64,000 nucleotides of DNA from JAPPLB01 sp965208945 (GTDB lineage: Bacteria > Acidobacteriota > Terriglobia > Bryobacterales > UBA6623): assembly GCA_965208945.1 (NCBI GenBank), contig OZ242366.1, positions 372,001-436,000 of the forward strand, given 5' to 3'. Positions 18,912 to 28,086 of the stretch are shown in pieces; positions within the stretch are counted from its first letter, which is position 1, and each line of letters opens with the position of its first letter. The position numbers and the translations under genes were made by a program. The notes beneath the pieces are model-generated. The model searched no databases, was not told where the DNA came from, and saw nothing but the letters and a program-made list of their open reading frames with translations.

Positions 18912-19116
18912 GCCTGCATTTCTCACCACCCGGCGGTCGAAGCACACGATACGACCGCCAGGACTTCGTTGCGCTTGCTTGCCGTGCTCAACGTACTGTT
19001 CAAGTACGCCTGCGCGCGCCAAGCGGCTCGCGCCTTTTTCCTCCGCCCGGCTTGCGCCTAGTCCTGGCGGCCCTCTCACGCACTTCGCCTCGCCGCGTGG
19101 TGAGAAATACAGGTCA
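18910..19116 (+). repeat. Palindromic intergenic element, copy F (207-bp form)
   Basis: Complete long-form copy between two convergent genes. The right terminal triplet (TCA on plus, TGA on minus) is the stop codon of the VWFA gene. Apex CGTACTGTTCAAGTACG is intact. Confidence 0.92.
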
Positions 19117-20160
19117 GAGTCTCGGCCGGTAACCGGCTCTTGTGCGGATCCGGTGCTTGCTCAGCGCGTCACTTATGAGTTCGACGCTGATGCTCCGCCA
19201 GCCGCGGTTCGGGTTCGGCTGCGGATAGTAGGTAAGAGTATAGGAACTGCCGAGTTCCTCTCGGATCTCGGTGAAAGCCTCGGCCTGTCTCTGCCAGCTT
19301 CTTGCGAAGAAGGCCCTACCGCCAGTGCTCTGAGTCAGACGGCGGAACACGTTCCGGGAGATCGGATCCTTGTTCACCTCTTTCGTACTGATGACGTAGA
19401 TCGGGATCCCCTCGTCCTCCGCAAGTGCGCGGACATCGTCGGGAGCAACGGCGCTCGCCGTATCGGGCCCGTTCGAGAACACGATCACAACCTTGCGGCC
19501 GGGCACTGTGGAGGCGTCGCGCAGGGTGAGAAGCAAGCAATTGTAGAGCGCCGTCTCGTCGCCCGCCACGGCAAGGCGGAGTCCCCGGATCGCATCCCAA
19601 CGATTGTTCGTCAGCGGTGCGTGGCGTGTCAGATTACGGCTGTAGCCGTAGACGGCCACGGAATCAGCGCCATCGAGCCCGCGAATGAAATCGGCGATGG
19701 CGTCTTCCGCATAGACAAAGCTGCGGTACATGAAATTGCTGGTGTCGAAGAGAACAAAAACGTTCGTCCCCACCAGAGACGGTTCAGCCGCTGCGGAGGT
19801 ATCCGGCACCTCCGTCGCAACCGGCGCGGGTGTAGTAGGAGTGATCGCGGCCACAGCGCGCTCTCCAGAAGCGGAGAGTCGTCGGGGTGCTTCGTTCCCT
19901 TCTGCAAAGGTCGCCAAAGTTTGCTGGATGCCGTCCTCGTAGACACGGAAATCGCTTGGCTGTAAATTGCGAACGTAGCGGCCACGGCGGTCGGTGATCG
20001 CCACATTGAGCAAGACCAGATCGACCTCGACGCGGAAGAGCGGGTCTTCAGAACTCACTTCCTGCCCCACGGCAGGACGTTCAAACTGGATGCCCATGGA
20101 AAGCAAAAGGGCAAGAGACAACAGTGAACCCATGACGCAACGAATGTTTGCCCGTTTCAC
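19114..20160 (-). CDS. Exported VWFA-related (acidobacterial type) protein
   Basis: 348 residues from GTG at 20160, chosen for AAGGAGAGG just upstream and for the signal peptide that follows (MKRANIRCVMGSLLSLALLL). The pattern is that of the acidobacterial VWFA-related family: FRVEVDLVLLNVAITDRRGR, LQPSDFRVYEDGIQQTLATF, then a von Willebrand A fold with VFVLFDTSNFMYRS (a modified MIDAS with DTS), GDETALYNCLLLTLRDAS, KVVIVFSNGPDTAS and SSYTLTYYPQPNPNRGWR. It is likely periplasmic or surface-associated. It lies 26 bp after the 1,135-aa gene, so probably in one operon. Its stop codon is the end triplet of palindrome copy F. Confidence 0.83.
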   Translation of the reverse strand: MKRANIRCVMGSLLSLALLLSMGIQFERPAVGQEVSSEDPLFRVEVDLVLLNVAITDRRGRYVRNLQPSDFRVYEDGIQQTLATFAEGNEAPRRLSASGERAVAAITPTTPAPVATEVPDTSAAAEPSLVGTNVFVLFDTSNFMYRSFVYAEDAIADFIRGLDGADSVAVYGYSRNLTRHAPLTNNRWDAIRGLRLAVAGDETALYNCLLLTLRDASTVPGRKVVIVFSNGPDTASAVAPDDVRALAEDEGIPIYVISTKEVNKDPISRNVFRRLTQSTGGRAFFARSWQRQAEAFTEIREELGSSYTLTYYPQPNPNRGWRSISVELISDALSKHRIRTRAGYRPRL

Positions 20161-20186
20161 TATGATCCTCTCCTTATCCACCGGTG

Positions 20187-23100
20187 CTACTCCTGACCGG
20201 CTCGCAAAGGCTCGGCCTCAGGCGGCTTCATCTGCTGTCGATAGCGTTCTGCAACAACCTGCATCGAGTGTAGCAATGCGGGCCAATCATCCAAGTTGGT
20301 GGCGAAGATGCGTTCGATTGATCTCTGCGTCCACTCCGGTATGAGCAAGTTCAGACGCACGGGTTCGATGTGCAACTCGTCAGCGAGTGTCGCCCAATAC
20401 AGATTTGTCGATTCCCAACTCTCAGCCATAATGCGGCTGGAAAATTTCATCATGGTCGGGAAGAGCGGTAAATGTAACAGGTCCGAACGATACGTATGAG
20501 AGAGCGCCGGGTGAGGGGTTCCGAAGATGCCGGCGATTCTCTCGTAGGCAAACCGCTCGCGATCGCTCTCCCGGAGCGCTGCGATCTTCCGCCAGATGGG
20601 ACCTCCAACATCCAGTGCGTCGTCGCCGTAGTTCTCACCGAAGACAGTCGCGAGGCCGTATCGTTCGGCGGGCGTCAGACCGTCGATCCCTTCTCTGACC
20701 TTCCCATCGGCCGCAAGCCGGCGCAACAGATGGAGCCGGTGCGGGCCCAATCGCTTCCGCAAGACGGGATCGATCCTGGCGGCCAGTTCCTCATCGACAG
20801 ACGAAGCGGCCACGAGCAGATTCGCGAGCCGTAGATGAAGCGCAACGAAATGTTGTTCCTCCCGTTTCACTCCCCACCAGCGAGGAATGACAGCTCCGAT
20901 CATGATCTGCGGCTCGAGGTCCTGCCAGATCAGCGCCTGCCGCTCGGTCGGAACGAGGAAATTCTGCTCGGCATCAGCCAAGGCGAATGCGAGCCCATTC
21001 AGAGAACCCACCATCCGGCCGCCTGCGCTGTTCGGCCAGCCCGTTCCACTCAGCCGCGGCTGCGCCCAACTCCTTGTTTGCTGTGACCCGAAGAAGTCGT
21101 GACTGCGCACAAAGAGCGGATTTGCTCGAATCAGCTCGGCTCCCGGGGGCGAGTAGTAGATGTAGTTCAGGCCCACGAGCGAATCCCGCAGGATAGAGGC
21201 GAAGTTTCCGCGGATGTTCAATAGACTTTCCGGCTGCCCACGAGCCTTATCGACGGCTCGGCTCAAGTTCATCGAACGCTGACGCTGAATGTGTTTCTCG
21301 ATCCAAGTGCCTTGTGCGAATGTGTTCGACTCTTCCGATGACAGGCTTGAACGCGGCAGCCGCACCTCTGAGATACGAGACGCCAGCCGATTCGCCATTG
21401 CGACATTGAAGCTCTCACCGCGCGACACCCGTTCCAGATGATCCGCGAGGTCGAAGATGTCTTTGACCGAGACCAGCCGCTGCGAGGTGAAGCGGCTGTT
21501 GAGCGTCCGGACCATCTCTTCATGAATGCTGCGTTCATTCGGATTCGGATTTCCGGCCAGCAACTCGATCAGCCTGTCCTGGGGGGATTCGTCCTCCGAC
21601 GAACCGGTGGCCGCCAACAAGGCTTTGACGCCCGCACGGCCAGCCTCAAAGATGGCTTGCTCGCTACCGACATCCCGCAGCACGGCCATCAGGGCTCGAA
21701 ACGAACGCTCGGCATCGGTGGAAGGGATCTGCCCCTGTCGGACGAAAATCCGCCACAGACTGAACAAGGCTTGATGCGTGCCGATCGCATCCGCCCGCCG
21801 CGTGAGGCTGCGGCCTTTTTTGAATTTTGGCAGTGAGTCGAAGTAAGCCAAGATCGTTTCTTCCGACAGAGCCGGCGCTTCGTTGAACATGCTGAACTGA
21901 TCACCGAAATCGGGATAGGCCAACAGCAACTTCTCTACCGCTGCTGGAGACATGGGCTGATTCCGGGCGCGATCCATGTTTGTGAGAGAGATGAACATCT
22001 GCAGCGGCTCGTTCTCGACCATCTTGCGGCACATGCCGAACATGGCCTCGACGACGTCGTCCGGCTGTGTCCAATGCGGGGCCGCTTTCGCGAGACGGCC
22101 ATCGTATTCGCCGTGGGGGTGAACCGTGAAGAGATTCTTCCACGGACCCATCCCGCCTGGGAGATGAATCTGACCATTCGGCTTCACTTCAAGGCGTGTA
22201 ATGAGCAGCATCAGGTCCGAGTTGGCCCTGAAAATCGGCCGTGCCGGACCGGGACTCGTCACCTTGCCCCGGACGGCCATGTAAAACCGTTCGAGGCGCG
22301 TCGGGTCACTAAAATACTCCGCCACCCGGCTGTCCACCCGCCACATCGAATCGTAGTAGGAGACCATCCAGCCGTCATCCAACTCGACCAGCCGCTGCAA
22401 GAACTCCGCCCCTTGGTCGGGAGAAACACCAACAAGCTTGTGCCAGACGCCGCGAGCATTCGGGCCCAACGGAACCACGGCCTTGCCGTCTTTCAACTCG
22501 AACATGCCGCCGAAAAAGTCGAGTACGTTGGCAAAGTCGAGCATGCGCTCGCTGCCAATCTTCTCCCGCAACGCCAAAGCGGTGGGCCGATGTATCTTGC
22601 CAAGAGCGACATACAGCCGCGCCATGACGGGATTCGCCAGTAGGTTATCGACGAAATCGCCCTCGGCCTTGCGTCGCACAATGCCCATCCAGTAGTCCTT
22701 GCCGAAGAGCACGGGCAGATGGGTCGCCTGGTACGGCATCTCGAAGGCCCGCTCCTGACGGAAGGCTTGCTCCAAGTCGGCTAATGGGAACCCCGAATCG
22801 ATCGAAAGAAACGCCCGCGACGGATTGACGGTTTCCAGCACCGCTTCCGGGCCGCACTCGTTCCGCAGCCGGAAGCCCAGGATCTTGAGGATCTGCGCTG
22901 TCTCTCTCGACTCACAGGTGGGAATGCGGATCGTCTCGTCGGCTCCTGCGAGTTGCTCCAACTCCCGCGCCTGCGACAGATATTGCTGGATGAGCTTGAG
23001 ATACTCCGTCGGAACCATCGAGTCCAAACCCGCGGTGGCCCGATAGCCGCTTGTCACAATGTTGCGCGCAAGCGCAGGGAACAGTTGCTCGGGGCTCTGG

Positions 23101-23594
23101 TCAGAGGAGAGCGCCGCCATCCGTCGAAACGAGAAGAGAGGCCCCGGAATGCTAGCCCATGCATTGGCGCCCTCGTTGGCCGGAGCGGGGTCGGCAATCT
23201 GTTCGGCAAGACGCAACCCCTGCCCGCCGGCGTCACGGTACATTTGCAAAAGCCGGCCCACTTCTTCGTCGTGACCGTCCGCCAGAGCGATGACGACCAG
23301 TCGGCGCATCAGGCTCCGGCGACCGTCCGCGTCAGAAGCAGGCGTGTTGTTCAGAACTTCCTCGTATGCCTGCAAGCGGTCCGCGTCCCCATAGCGGTCA
23401 AGGAACTCAGCGTACGCGAGCAAGTCCTCGCGGCTTGACTGGGACGCTGCCGCCGCGGCGGCCAAGACCTGTCGAGCCTGGACGGGTTCGCCCGATTGCT
23501 CCAGTTCGGCCGCATGACGCGCAGCTTCACTCTCCGCCCAAAGAGGCAGTGCGCATACCACAAAAAGGGTCACCATCAGAGTGCGACTCATCAT
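20187..23594 (-). CDS. Large exported protein of unknown function
   Basis: 1,135 residues from an ATG pair preceded by GGGAGA, with a signal peptide (MMSRTLMVTLFVVCALPLWA). An N-terminal helical part (~25-130) with AARHAAELEQSGEPVQARQV looks TPR-like. The remainder is mostly helical, with no catalytic motif I recognise; stretches such as GLNYIYYSPPGAELIRANPL and AVIPRWWGVKREEQHFVALH may be family markers. It is co-oriented with the VWFA gene 26 bp downstream, suggesting a periplasmic or outer-membrane complex. I cannot assign a function. Confidence 0.7.
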   Translation of the reverse strand: MMSRTLMVTLFVVCALPLWAESEAARHAAELEQSGEPVQARQVLAAAAAASQSSREDLLAYAEFLDRYGDADRLQAYEEVLNNTPASDADGRRSLMRRLVVIALADGHDEEVGRLLQMYRDAGGQGLRLAEQIADPAPANEGANAWASIPGPLFSFRRMAALSSDQSPEQLFPALARNIVTSGYRATAGLDSMVPTEYLKLIQQYLSQARELEQLAGADETIRIPTCESRETAQILKILGFRLRNECGPEAVLETVNPSRAFLSIDSGFPLADLEQAFRQERAFEMPYQATHLPVLFGKDYWMGIVRRKAEGDFVDNLLANPVMARLYVALGKIHRPTALALREKIGSERMLDFANVLDFFGGMFELKDGKAVVPLGPNARGVWHKLVGVSPDQGAEFLQRLVELDDGWMVSYYDSMWRVDSRVAEYFSDPTRLERFYMAVRGKVTSPGPARPIFRANSDLMLLITRLEVKPNGQIHLPGGMGPWKNLFTVHPHGEYDGRLAKAAPHWTQPDDVVEAMFGMCRKMVENEPLQMFISLTNMDRARNQPMSPAAVEKLLLAYPDFGDQFSMFNEAPALSEETILAYFDSLPKFKKGRSLTRRADAIGTHQALFSLWRIFVRQGQIPSTDAERSFRALMAVLRDVGSEQAIFEAGRAGVKALLAATGSSEDESPQDRLIELLAGNPNPNERSIHEEMVRTLNSRFTSQRLVSVKDIFDLADHLERVSRGESFNVAMANRLASRISEVRLPRSSLSSEESNTFAQGTWIEKHIQRQRSMNLSRAVDKARGQPESLLNIRGNFASILRDSLVGLNYIYYSPPGAELIRANPLFVRSHDFFGSQQTRSWAQPRLSGTGWPNSAGGRMVGSLNGLAFALADAEQNFLVPTERQALIWQDLEPQIMIGAVIPRWWGVKREEQHFVALHLRLANLLVAASSVDEELAARIDPVLRKRLGPHRLHLLRRLAADGKVREGIDGLTPAERYGLATVFGENYGDDALDVGGPIWRKIAALRESDRERFAYERIAGIFGTPHPALSHTYRSDLLHLPLFPTMMKFSSRIMAESWESTNLYWATLADELHIEPVRLNLLIPEWTQRSIERIFATNLDDWPALLHSMQVVAERYRQQMKPPEAEPLRAGQE

Positions 23595-23795
23595 GTTCTC
23601 CCGTTGAAAGATCATCCGAAGCCACCGGATGCACCTGGTCCCTTTCTCAACTCCAATCGGGCCGATTGTAAGTTGTTACCTCGGCTACTGACAAGCGATT
23701 GAAGCGTTTTTTCCCTTTCTCTCACGATATAAAGCAAACGGACATCCTTGGAACATATTCCTGGGAGGGATCCCAGTTGCTGGAAAGAGCCTCCT

Positions 23796-25631
23796 CTATG
23801 TCCCTGCAGCCCCGTTGCGGCCGGCGAAGAATCGATGGATACGCTCGGCCTGCACTTGTCCGACAACCTTCTGAAGGTCATCGAGTGAGCTGGTTTCGAT
23901 CCTGCGCAGGCTTCCAAGGGTGCGTAGAAGCTTGCGAGCCGTTTTCTCTCCGATACCGGGAATCTCAAGCAGCACGCTACTGAGCCTTCGTGAATCTCGA
24001 CGCTTGCGATGGAAAGCGACAGCAAAGCGGTGGGCCTCGTCGCGCACCTTCTGCATCAGGTGGAGCACTGGAGAGAAGCGGTCCAAATAGACCGGCTCGT
24101 CCTCTTGGCCGACAACGTAGATAATTTCTTCACGCTTGGCGATGGCGGCGACGGACTGGTTGATGATGCCCAGCGCTTCGAGGGCCTCGACGGCGGCATG
24201 CAGTTGCCCAATCCCGCCGTCGATCAAAATCAAGCCTGGAAACGGCTTGTGTTCTTCCTGAAGACGCCTGTACCTGCGCGTCACGGCCTCCCTCATCGAT
24301 GCGAAATCGTCGATGCCGTCAACGGTCTTGATGATGAACTTGCGGTAGTCGCCTTTCTTCATGCGGCCGTTTTCCCAAACGACCATCGAAGCGACCGTAT
24401 CGCTTCCCTGGATATGCGAAACATCGAAGCATTCGATGCGTTCCGGGGGAGCGGAAAGATTCAGAGCGTCGACCAGTGCGTCCATGATGGCTTTGGACGA
24501 AGGTTTCATCACCCGGAAGCGTTGCTCGAATCCGTGACGAGCGTTGGTCTCGACCAGATCAAGCATGGCCCGTTTCGAACCGCGCTGCGGCGTCGCAATG
24601 ACAACCTTGCGGCCTCGCTTATCGCTGAGAAGCTCTTCCATGACATCGCGGTCGTCAAAGTCGACCGGAACATGAATCAGTGAAGGAACATACTGCGCAT
24701 CCAGATAGATCTGCATCAGCAGGCTCGAGAGGAACTCTCGTTTCTCGAACTGATCAACGTTTTCCCAATAGAACTCGCGGCGGTCGACGACGCGTCCGTT
24801 CCGAACGTGAAACAGATTTACGGCCACCAAAGGAGGTTCGGCATGGACCCCGAAAATATCGATGTCCCGGCCTTCCACGGCAGCCACACGCTGCCGCTCC
24901 TTGAGTTCATCGACCGTCGCAATCAGGTCCCGCAGTGCTGCGGCTTGCTCGAACTCCATCTCCTCGGCGGCCGCCTGCATTCTATGGCGCAGATCGCGGA
25001 TCAGCTCCGTATGGCGGCCTTCCAGGAAAGCGCGGACGTCGGCTACGGCCCGGCCGTAGACGGCGTCGGTCGTCAGTCCTGCGACGCAAGGTCCCCAACA
25101 GCGCTGAATGTGGTATTCGAGACACGGTCGAGGGTGGTTGCGCGTCAGGTCTACGCGGCAGGAAGGAATGCGGAAATAGCGGTGAATGAACCGCACGATG
25201 CGATGGGCGAGATTACCGGGAAAATAGGGGCCGTAGTAAGTCGAGCCGTCCTTGCGAAGGCGACGCGTCACATAGACGCGCGGGAAACGCTCCCGAGTCA
25301 GCTTGATGTAGGGATAGGTCTTGTCATCCCGCAGCAGGACGTTGTACCGCGGTTGTCGCTGCTTGATGAGGTTGTTTTCGAGAGCGAGCGCCTCTTTTTC
25401 GTTGGCTACGGCGATGTAGTCGATGTCCCGGGCTTCAGAGAGCAACGTGCCCGTCTTGGCATCGGCGAGTTTGTCCTCAAGAAAGTAGCTGCGAACACGA
25501 TCCCTCAGACTCTTCGCTTTCCCGACGTAGATCACCCTCCCGCGTCCGTCCTTGTACAGATAGACGCCAGGAAAAGCGGGGAGGGCCGCGGCCTTCTCTT
25601 TTAACGCATCGAGATGGGGAAAGACGCTCAA
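23796..25631 (-). CDS. uvrC: UvrABC system protein C (excinuclease subunit)
   Basis: 611 residues, the usual length. GIY-YIG nuclease at the N-terminus (PAFPGVYLYKDGRGRVIYVG then KAKSLRDRVRSYF), a UVR motif around residue 205-240 (RHRMQAAAEEMEFEQAAALR), the UvrC RNase-H-like domain (ERIECFDVSHIQGSDTVASM; LILIDGGIGQLHAA) and a helix-hairpin-helix end (LLEIPGIGEKTARKLLRTLG). It makes the dual incisions in nucleotide excision repair. The start is TTG; a GGAGG lies about 12 bases upstream. Palindrome copy G begins 38 bp before the start. Confidence 0.96.
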   Translation of the reverse strand: MSVFPHLDALKEKAAALPAFPGVYLYKDGRGRVIYVGKAKSLRDRVRSYFLEDKLADAKTGTLLSEARDIDYIAVANEKEALALENNLIKQRQPRYNVLLRDDKTYPYIKLTRERFPRVYVTRRLRKDGSTYYGPYFPGNLAHRIVRFIHRYFRIPSCRVDLTRNHPRPCLEYHIQRCWGPCVAGLTTDAVYGRAVADVRAFLEGRHTELIRDLRHRMQAAAEEMEFEQAAALRDLIATVDELKERQRVAAVEGRDIDIFGVHAEPPLVAVNLFHVRNGRVVDRREFYWENVDQFEKREFLSSLLMQIYLDAQYVPSLIHVPVDFDDRDVMEELLSDKRGRKVVIATPQRGSKRAMLDLVETNARHGFEQRFRVMKPSSKAIMDALVDALNLSAPPERIECFDVSHIQGSDTVASMVVWENGRMKKGDYRKFIIKTVDGIDDFASMREAVTRRYRRLQEEHKPFPGLILIDGGIGQLHAAVEALEALGIINQSVAAIAKREEIIYVVGQEDEPVYLDRFSPVLHLMQKVRDEAHRFAVAFHRKRRDSRRLSSVLLEIPGIGEKTARKLLRTLGSLRRIETSSLDDLQKVVGQVQAERIHRFFAGRNGAAGT

Positions 25632-26002
25632 GCGATGCGAGAACCTCCAACGATATTATCAATCGACCTAACCTGCATTTCTCACCACCCGACGGCCGAA
25701 GCACGTGATACGAGCGCCAGGACTTCGTTGCGCTTGCTTGCCGTGCATAAAGTACGGTTCCAGTACGCCTGCGCGCGCCAAGCGGCTCGCGGCTCGTCCT
25801 GACGGCCCTCTCACGCACTTCACCTCGCCACATGGTGAGAAATACAGGCTAAAAAACCCGCCGCCGGAACCTGCGACCTACGTCAGATCGTCACTTTGTC
25901 CGTGACCAAGGCGAATTACCAGCAAGAGCGTTAGCAGGCTAGAGCCGCGATGCCCGTTCAGCGCTGTCTCAGGAATCCTTGCAGATGGGGGTTCGACCCG
26001 AC
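25632..26002. other. Intergenic region with palindrome copy G
   Basis: Contains palindrome copy G and ~150 bp beyond it in which I see no gene or clear signal. Confidence 0.6.
25670..25851 (+). repeat. Palindromic intergenic element, copy G (short form)
   Basis: Complete 182-bp copy in the 5' region of uvrC. Ends read TAACCTGCATTTC and GAGAAATACAGGCTA. The apex is changed to GTACGGTTCCAGTACG, so the IS guide match is reduced here. Confidence 0.9.
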
Positions 26003-28084
26003 TCAAGGAAGCAGCACGATTGGCGCTCGGTGGAAGGCGAACTTGCGGTCAATCTCGTCGATCACGTTGACTTGGCAGACGTACTCTCCGGGGGCGAGAT
26101 CGTCCAACGGAATCTGAAACTCGACTGGCGCCGCTTCACGTTTCGTTTCGGACTTGATGGAAACCTTCAGCGGCTCAGACTCGAACATTTTCACGCCGTC
26201 CCGGTAGAGCGCGACGATCGAAGACAGGGACACCGCTTGCCGCCGGCCTTCCGAGCCCGGATCATACACCTCGAAGTACACAAACATCGGCTGTCTCTTG
26301 CGGAAGACCCGCGTGATGCTCGGGATCAGTTTTTGGCCGTCCTGCACGAGCGGATGGGAGGCGAGAACCTTCTTGTCGCGCTCCGCCGCACCGATGGCAT
26401 CTTCCAGCGATTCCCGCTGATTCGACCACACCACCGAGCTGATGCGCGCATACGACTTCTGCTCGCCGAGATCGGGGATTTCGAAGCGCGTCTCGAACGT
26501 TCCCATCTTCCCTGTCTGGTTCTCGCGCGTGAGAAACTTCAGGGTGTATTCGCCTGGCGGCAGAGTGAAACCCGTGTCGTACTGCAGGTTCCGGGAGTTC
26601 AGCCTTTCGGCATTCGCGCCCCGCAACTTCACCTCGATGTGGTCCCGCAGATTGGCCACCATCTTCCCTCGGCTGTCGCGCACTTGCCCGATGAAATCCA
26701 AGCGCTGCTGCTCCCGGTCGCCTTTTTGGACAAACTCCAACTCGGAATCGGGAATCTTTACCGCCACCGGAACGAAGTAGCGGTCGCGGCCCAGCCGGAA
26801 ATAGTTCACTTCCAGCGCCAGCCTCAGGTCAGTCACCGGATCGCCCAACAACAACGCCTCTTCAAGCTGTCGTTCCTTGTCGCCCCGTGAGAATCGGCGG
26901 AAATCCTTCGAGCCGAAGTATCCGGAGCGGTAGTCCAGCTTGGCCCTCGGCATCGACTGCACACGTACCTTCACTCGCCGGAACCGCCCGTCCGTCTTCT
27001 CGTTCGTGCTGTAGTAACCGAGGATGTAGTAGCTGGCAATCTCTTGCTGGGCACGCCTGATACCCAGCGTCAAATCGTTATTGTTGAGGAACACCTTGCC
27101 ACCGGTGTCACCGGCGAGGGTGAACAGCGTGTCCTGCGAGTCATTGAATCGTCCGCGCCGCTGCCGCTGACCTTCACCGGAATAGGCTCTCGTACCGCGT
27201 TGCGAGCCCGCTGTAGCGTCACCCAACGGGGCCTCCGCCACCAGACCTCGCGTATCGATCGGATAGAACGACACGTTGGCCCTCACTGCCGCGTTGATTG
27301 TCGAGCGTAACTGCGAATTGTTTTCGACACCCGTCCGGCTCACCCCGCTCGAGAAATACACAAGCGCCTTCTTCTCCGGTAGCGAGGCCAGCATCTTCGT
27401 CGCCGATTCCAACGCACTCAGCTTGCGGTCCGTATTGAAGATGTTGAACTCGGTCTCATCCGCCACGAAGGCCGCCCCGTCATCGAAGGCCGCGGCTTCA
27501 TCCGTCTCGGCATCGACGGCCAACTCGCTCGCCTCGCCCAACCGGAAACCCGCGATGACCTCACGCAGCAACTCGCGGTTGTCCGTAAAGTCCTGCAACA
27601 CCTGCAAGCGGCTTGAAAACGCCATAATCGCGACCAGGTCCAGCGACGACATCTGATCATCGAGGAACCGGTCCGCCGCCTTCTGGGCGCGAATCTGGTC
27701 TGCCGGAGGCATCGACGAGAAATCGAAATAAAGCACCATGAGCCGCTTATCGCGATAGCGCACTTTCCCTGGCTCGGAAGGTGTGATTTCCCGCTGCCTC
27801 TCGGCCGTCTGTTGCGGCTGTGCCGTCTCCCTTTCGGCAAACGTTTGCGGATCCGCCGCGGCGTCAAGTTGCTGGAACTCGAAGACTGATATCTGCTGCT
27901 TCTTACCGTCTTCGAGAATCTCGAAATCCTCCGGCTCGAGGTGCGCCACGGGCCGGCCATCGCCGTCACGCACTCCCACGTTGACGATGACGAGGTTGGT
28001 CGACACCGAGAACTTGAAAGACCCGTCCGGCTCCTGGGCCGACAGGACGATTGCAGAGATCAAGCAAAGTATGAAAACCCGCAT
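26003..28084 (-). CDS. Exported VWFA-related (acidobacterial type) protein, long form
   Basis: 693 residues from ATG at 28084, two bases after the stop of the TonB receptor gene; an in-frame TTG at 28090 overlaps that stop. Signal peptide MRVFILCLISAIVLSAQ. Family signature: FSVSTNLVIVNVGVRDGDGR, LEPEDFEILEDGKKQQISVF. The VWA region has LMVLYFDFSSMPPADQIRA, MLASLPEKKALVYFSSGVSR and ISYYILGYYSTNEKTDGRFR-like elements. A C-terminal ~300-residue beta-rich part follows (YTLKFLTRENQTGKMGTFET). Tight coupling with the receptor suggests a joint role at the cell envelope. Confidence 0.82.
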   Translation of the reverse strand: MRVFILCLISAIVLSAQEPDGSFKFSVSTNLVIVNVGVRDGDGRPVAHLEPEDFEILEDGKKQQISVFEFQQLDAAADPQTFAERETAQPQQTAERQREITPSEPGKVRYRDKRLMVLYFDFSSMPPADQIRAQKAADRFLDDQMSSLDLVAIMAFSSRLQVLQDFTDNRELLREVIAGFRLGEASELAVDAETDEAAAFDDGAAFVADETEFNIFNTDRKLSALESATKMLASLPEKKALVYFSSGVSRTGVENNSQLRSTINAAVRANVSFYPIDTRGLVAEAPLGDATAGSQRGTRAYSGEGQRQRRGRFNDSQDTLFTLAGDTGGKVFLNNNDLTLGIRRAQQEIASYYILGYYSTNEKTDGRFRRVKVRVQSMPRAKLDYRSGYFGSKDFRRFSRGDKERQLEEALLLGDPVTDLRLALEVNYFRLGRDRYFVPVAVKIPDSELEFVQKGDREQQRLDFIGQVRDSRGKMVANLRDHIEVKLRGANAERLNSRNLQYDTGFTLPPGEYTLKFLTRENQTGKMGTFETRFEIPDLGEQKSYARISSVVWSNQRESLEDAIGAAERDKKVLASHPLVQDGQKLIPSITRVFRKRQPMFVYFEVYDPGSEGRRQAVSLSSIVALYRDGVKMFESEPLKVSIKSETKREAAPVEFQIPLDDLAPGEYVCQVNVIDEIDRKFAFHRAPIVLLP

Positions 28085-28086
28085 TG

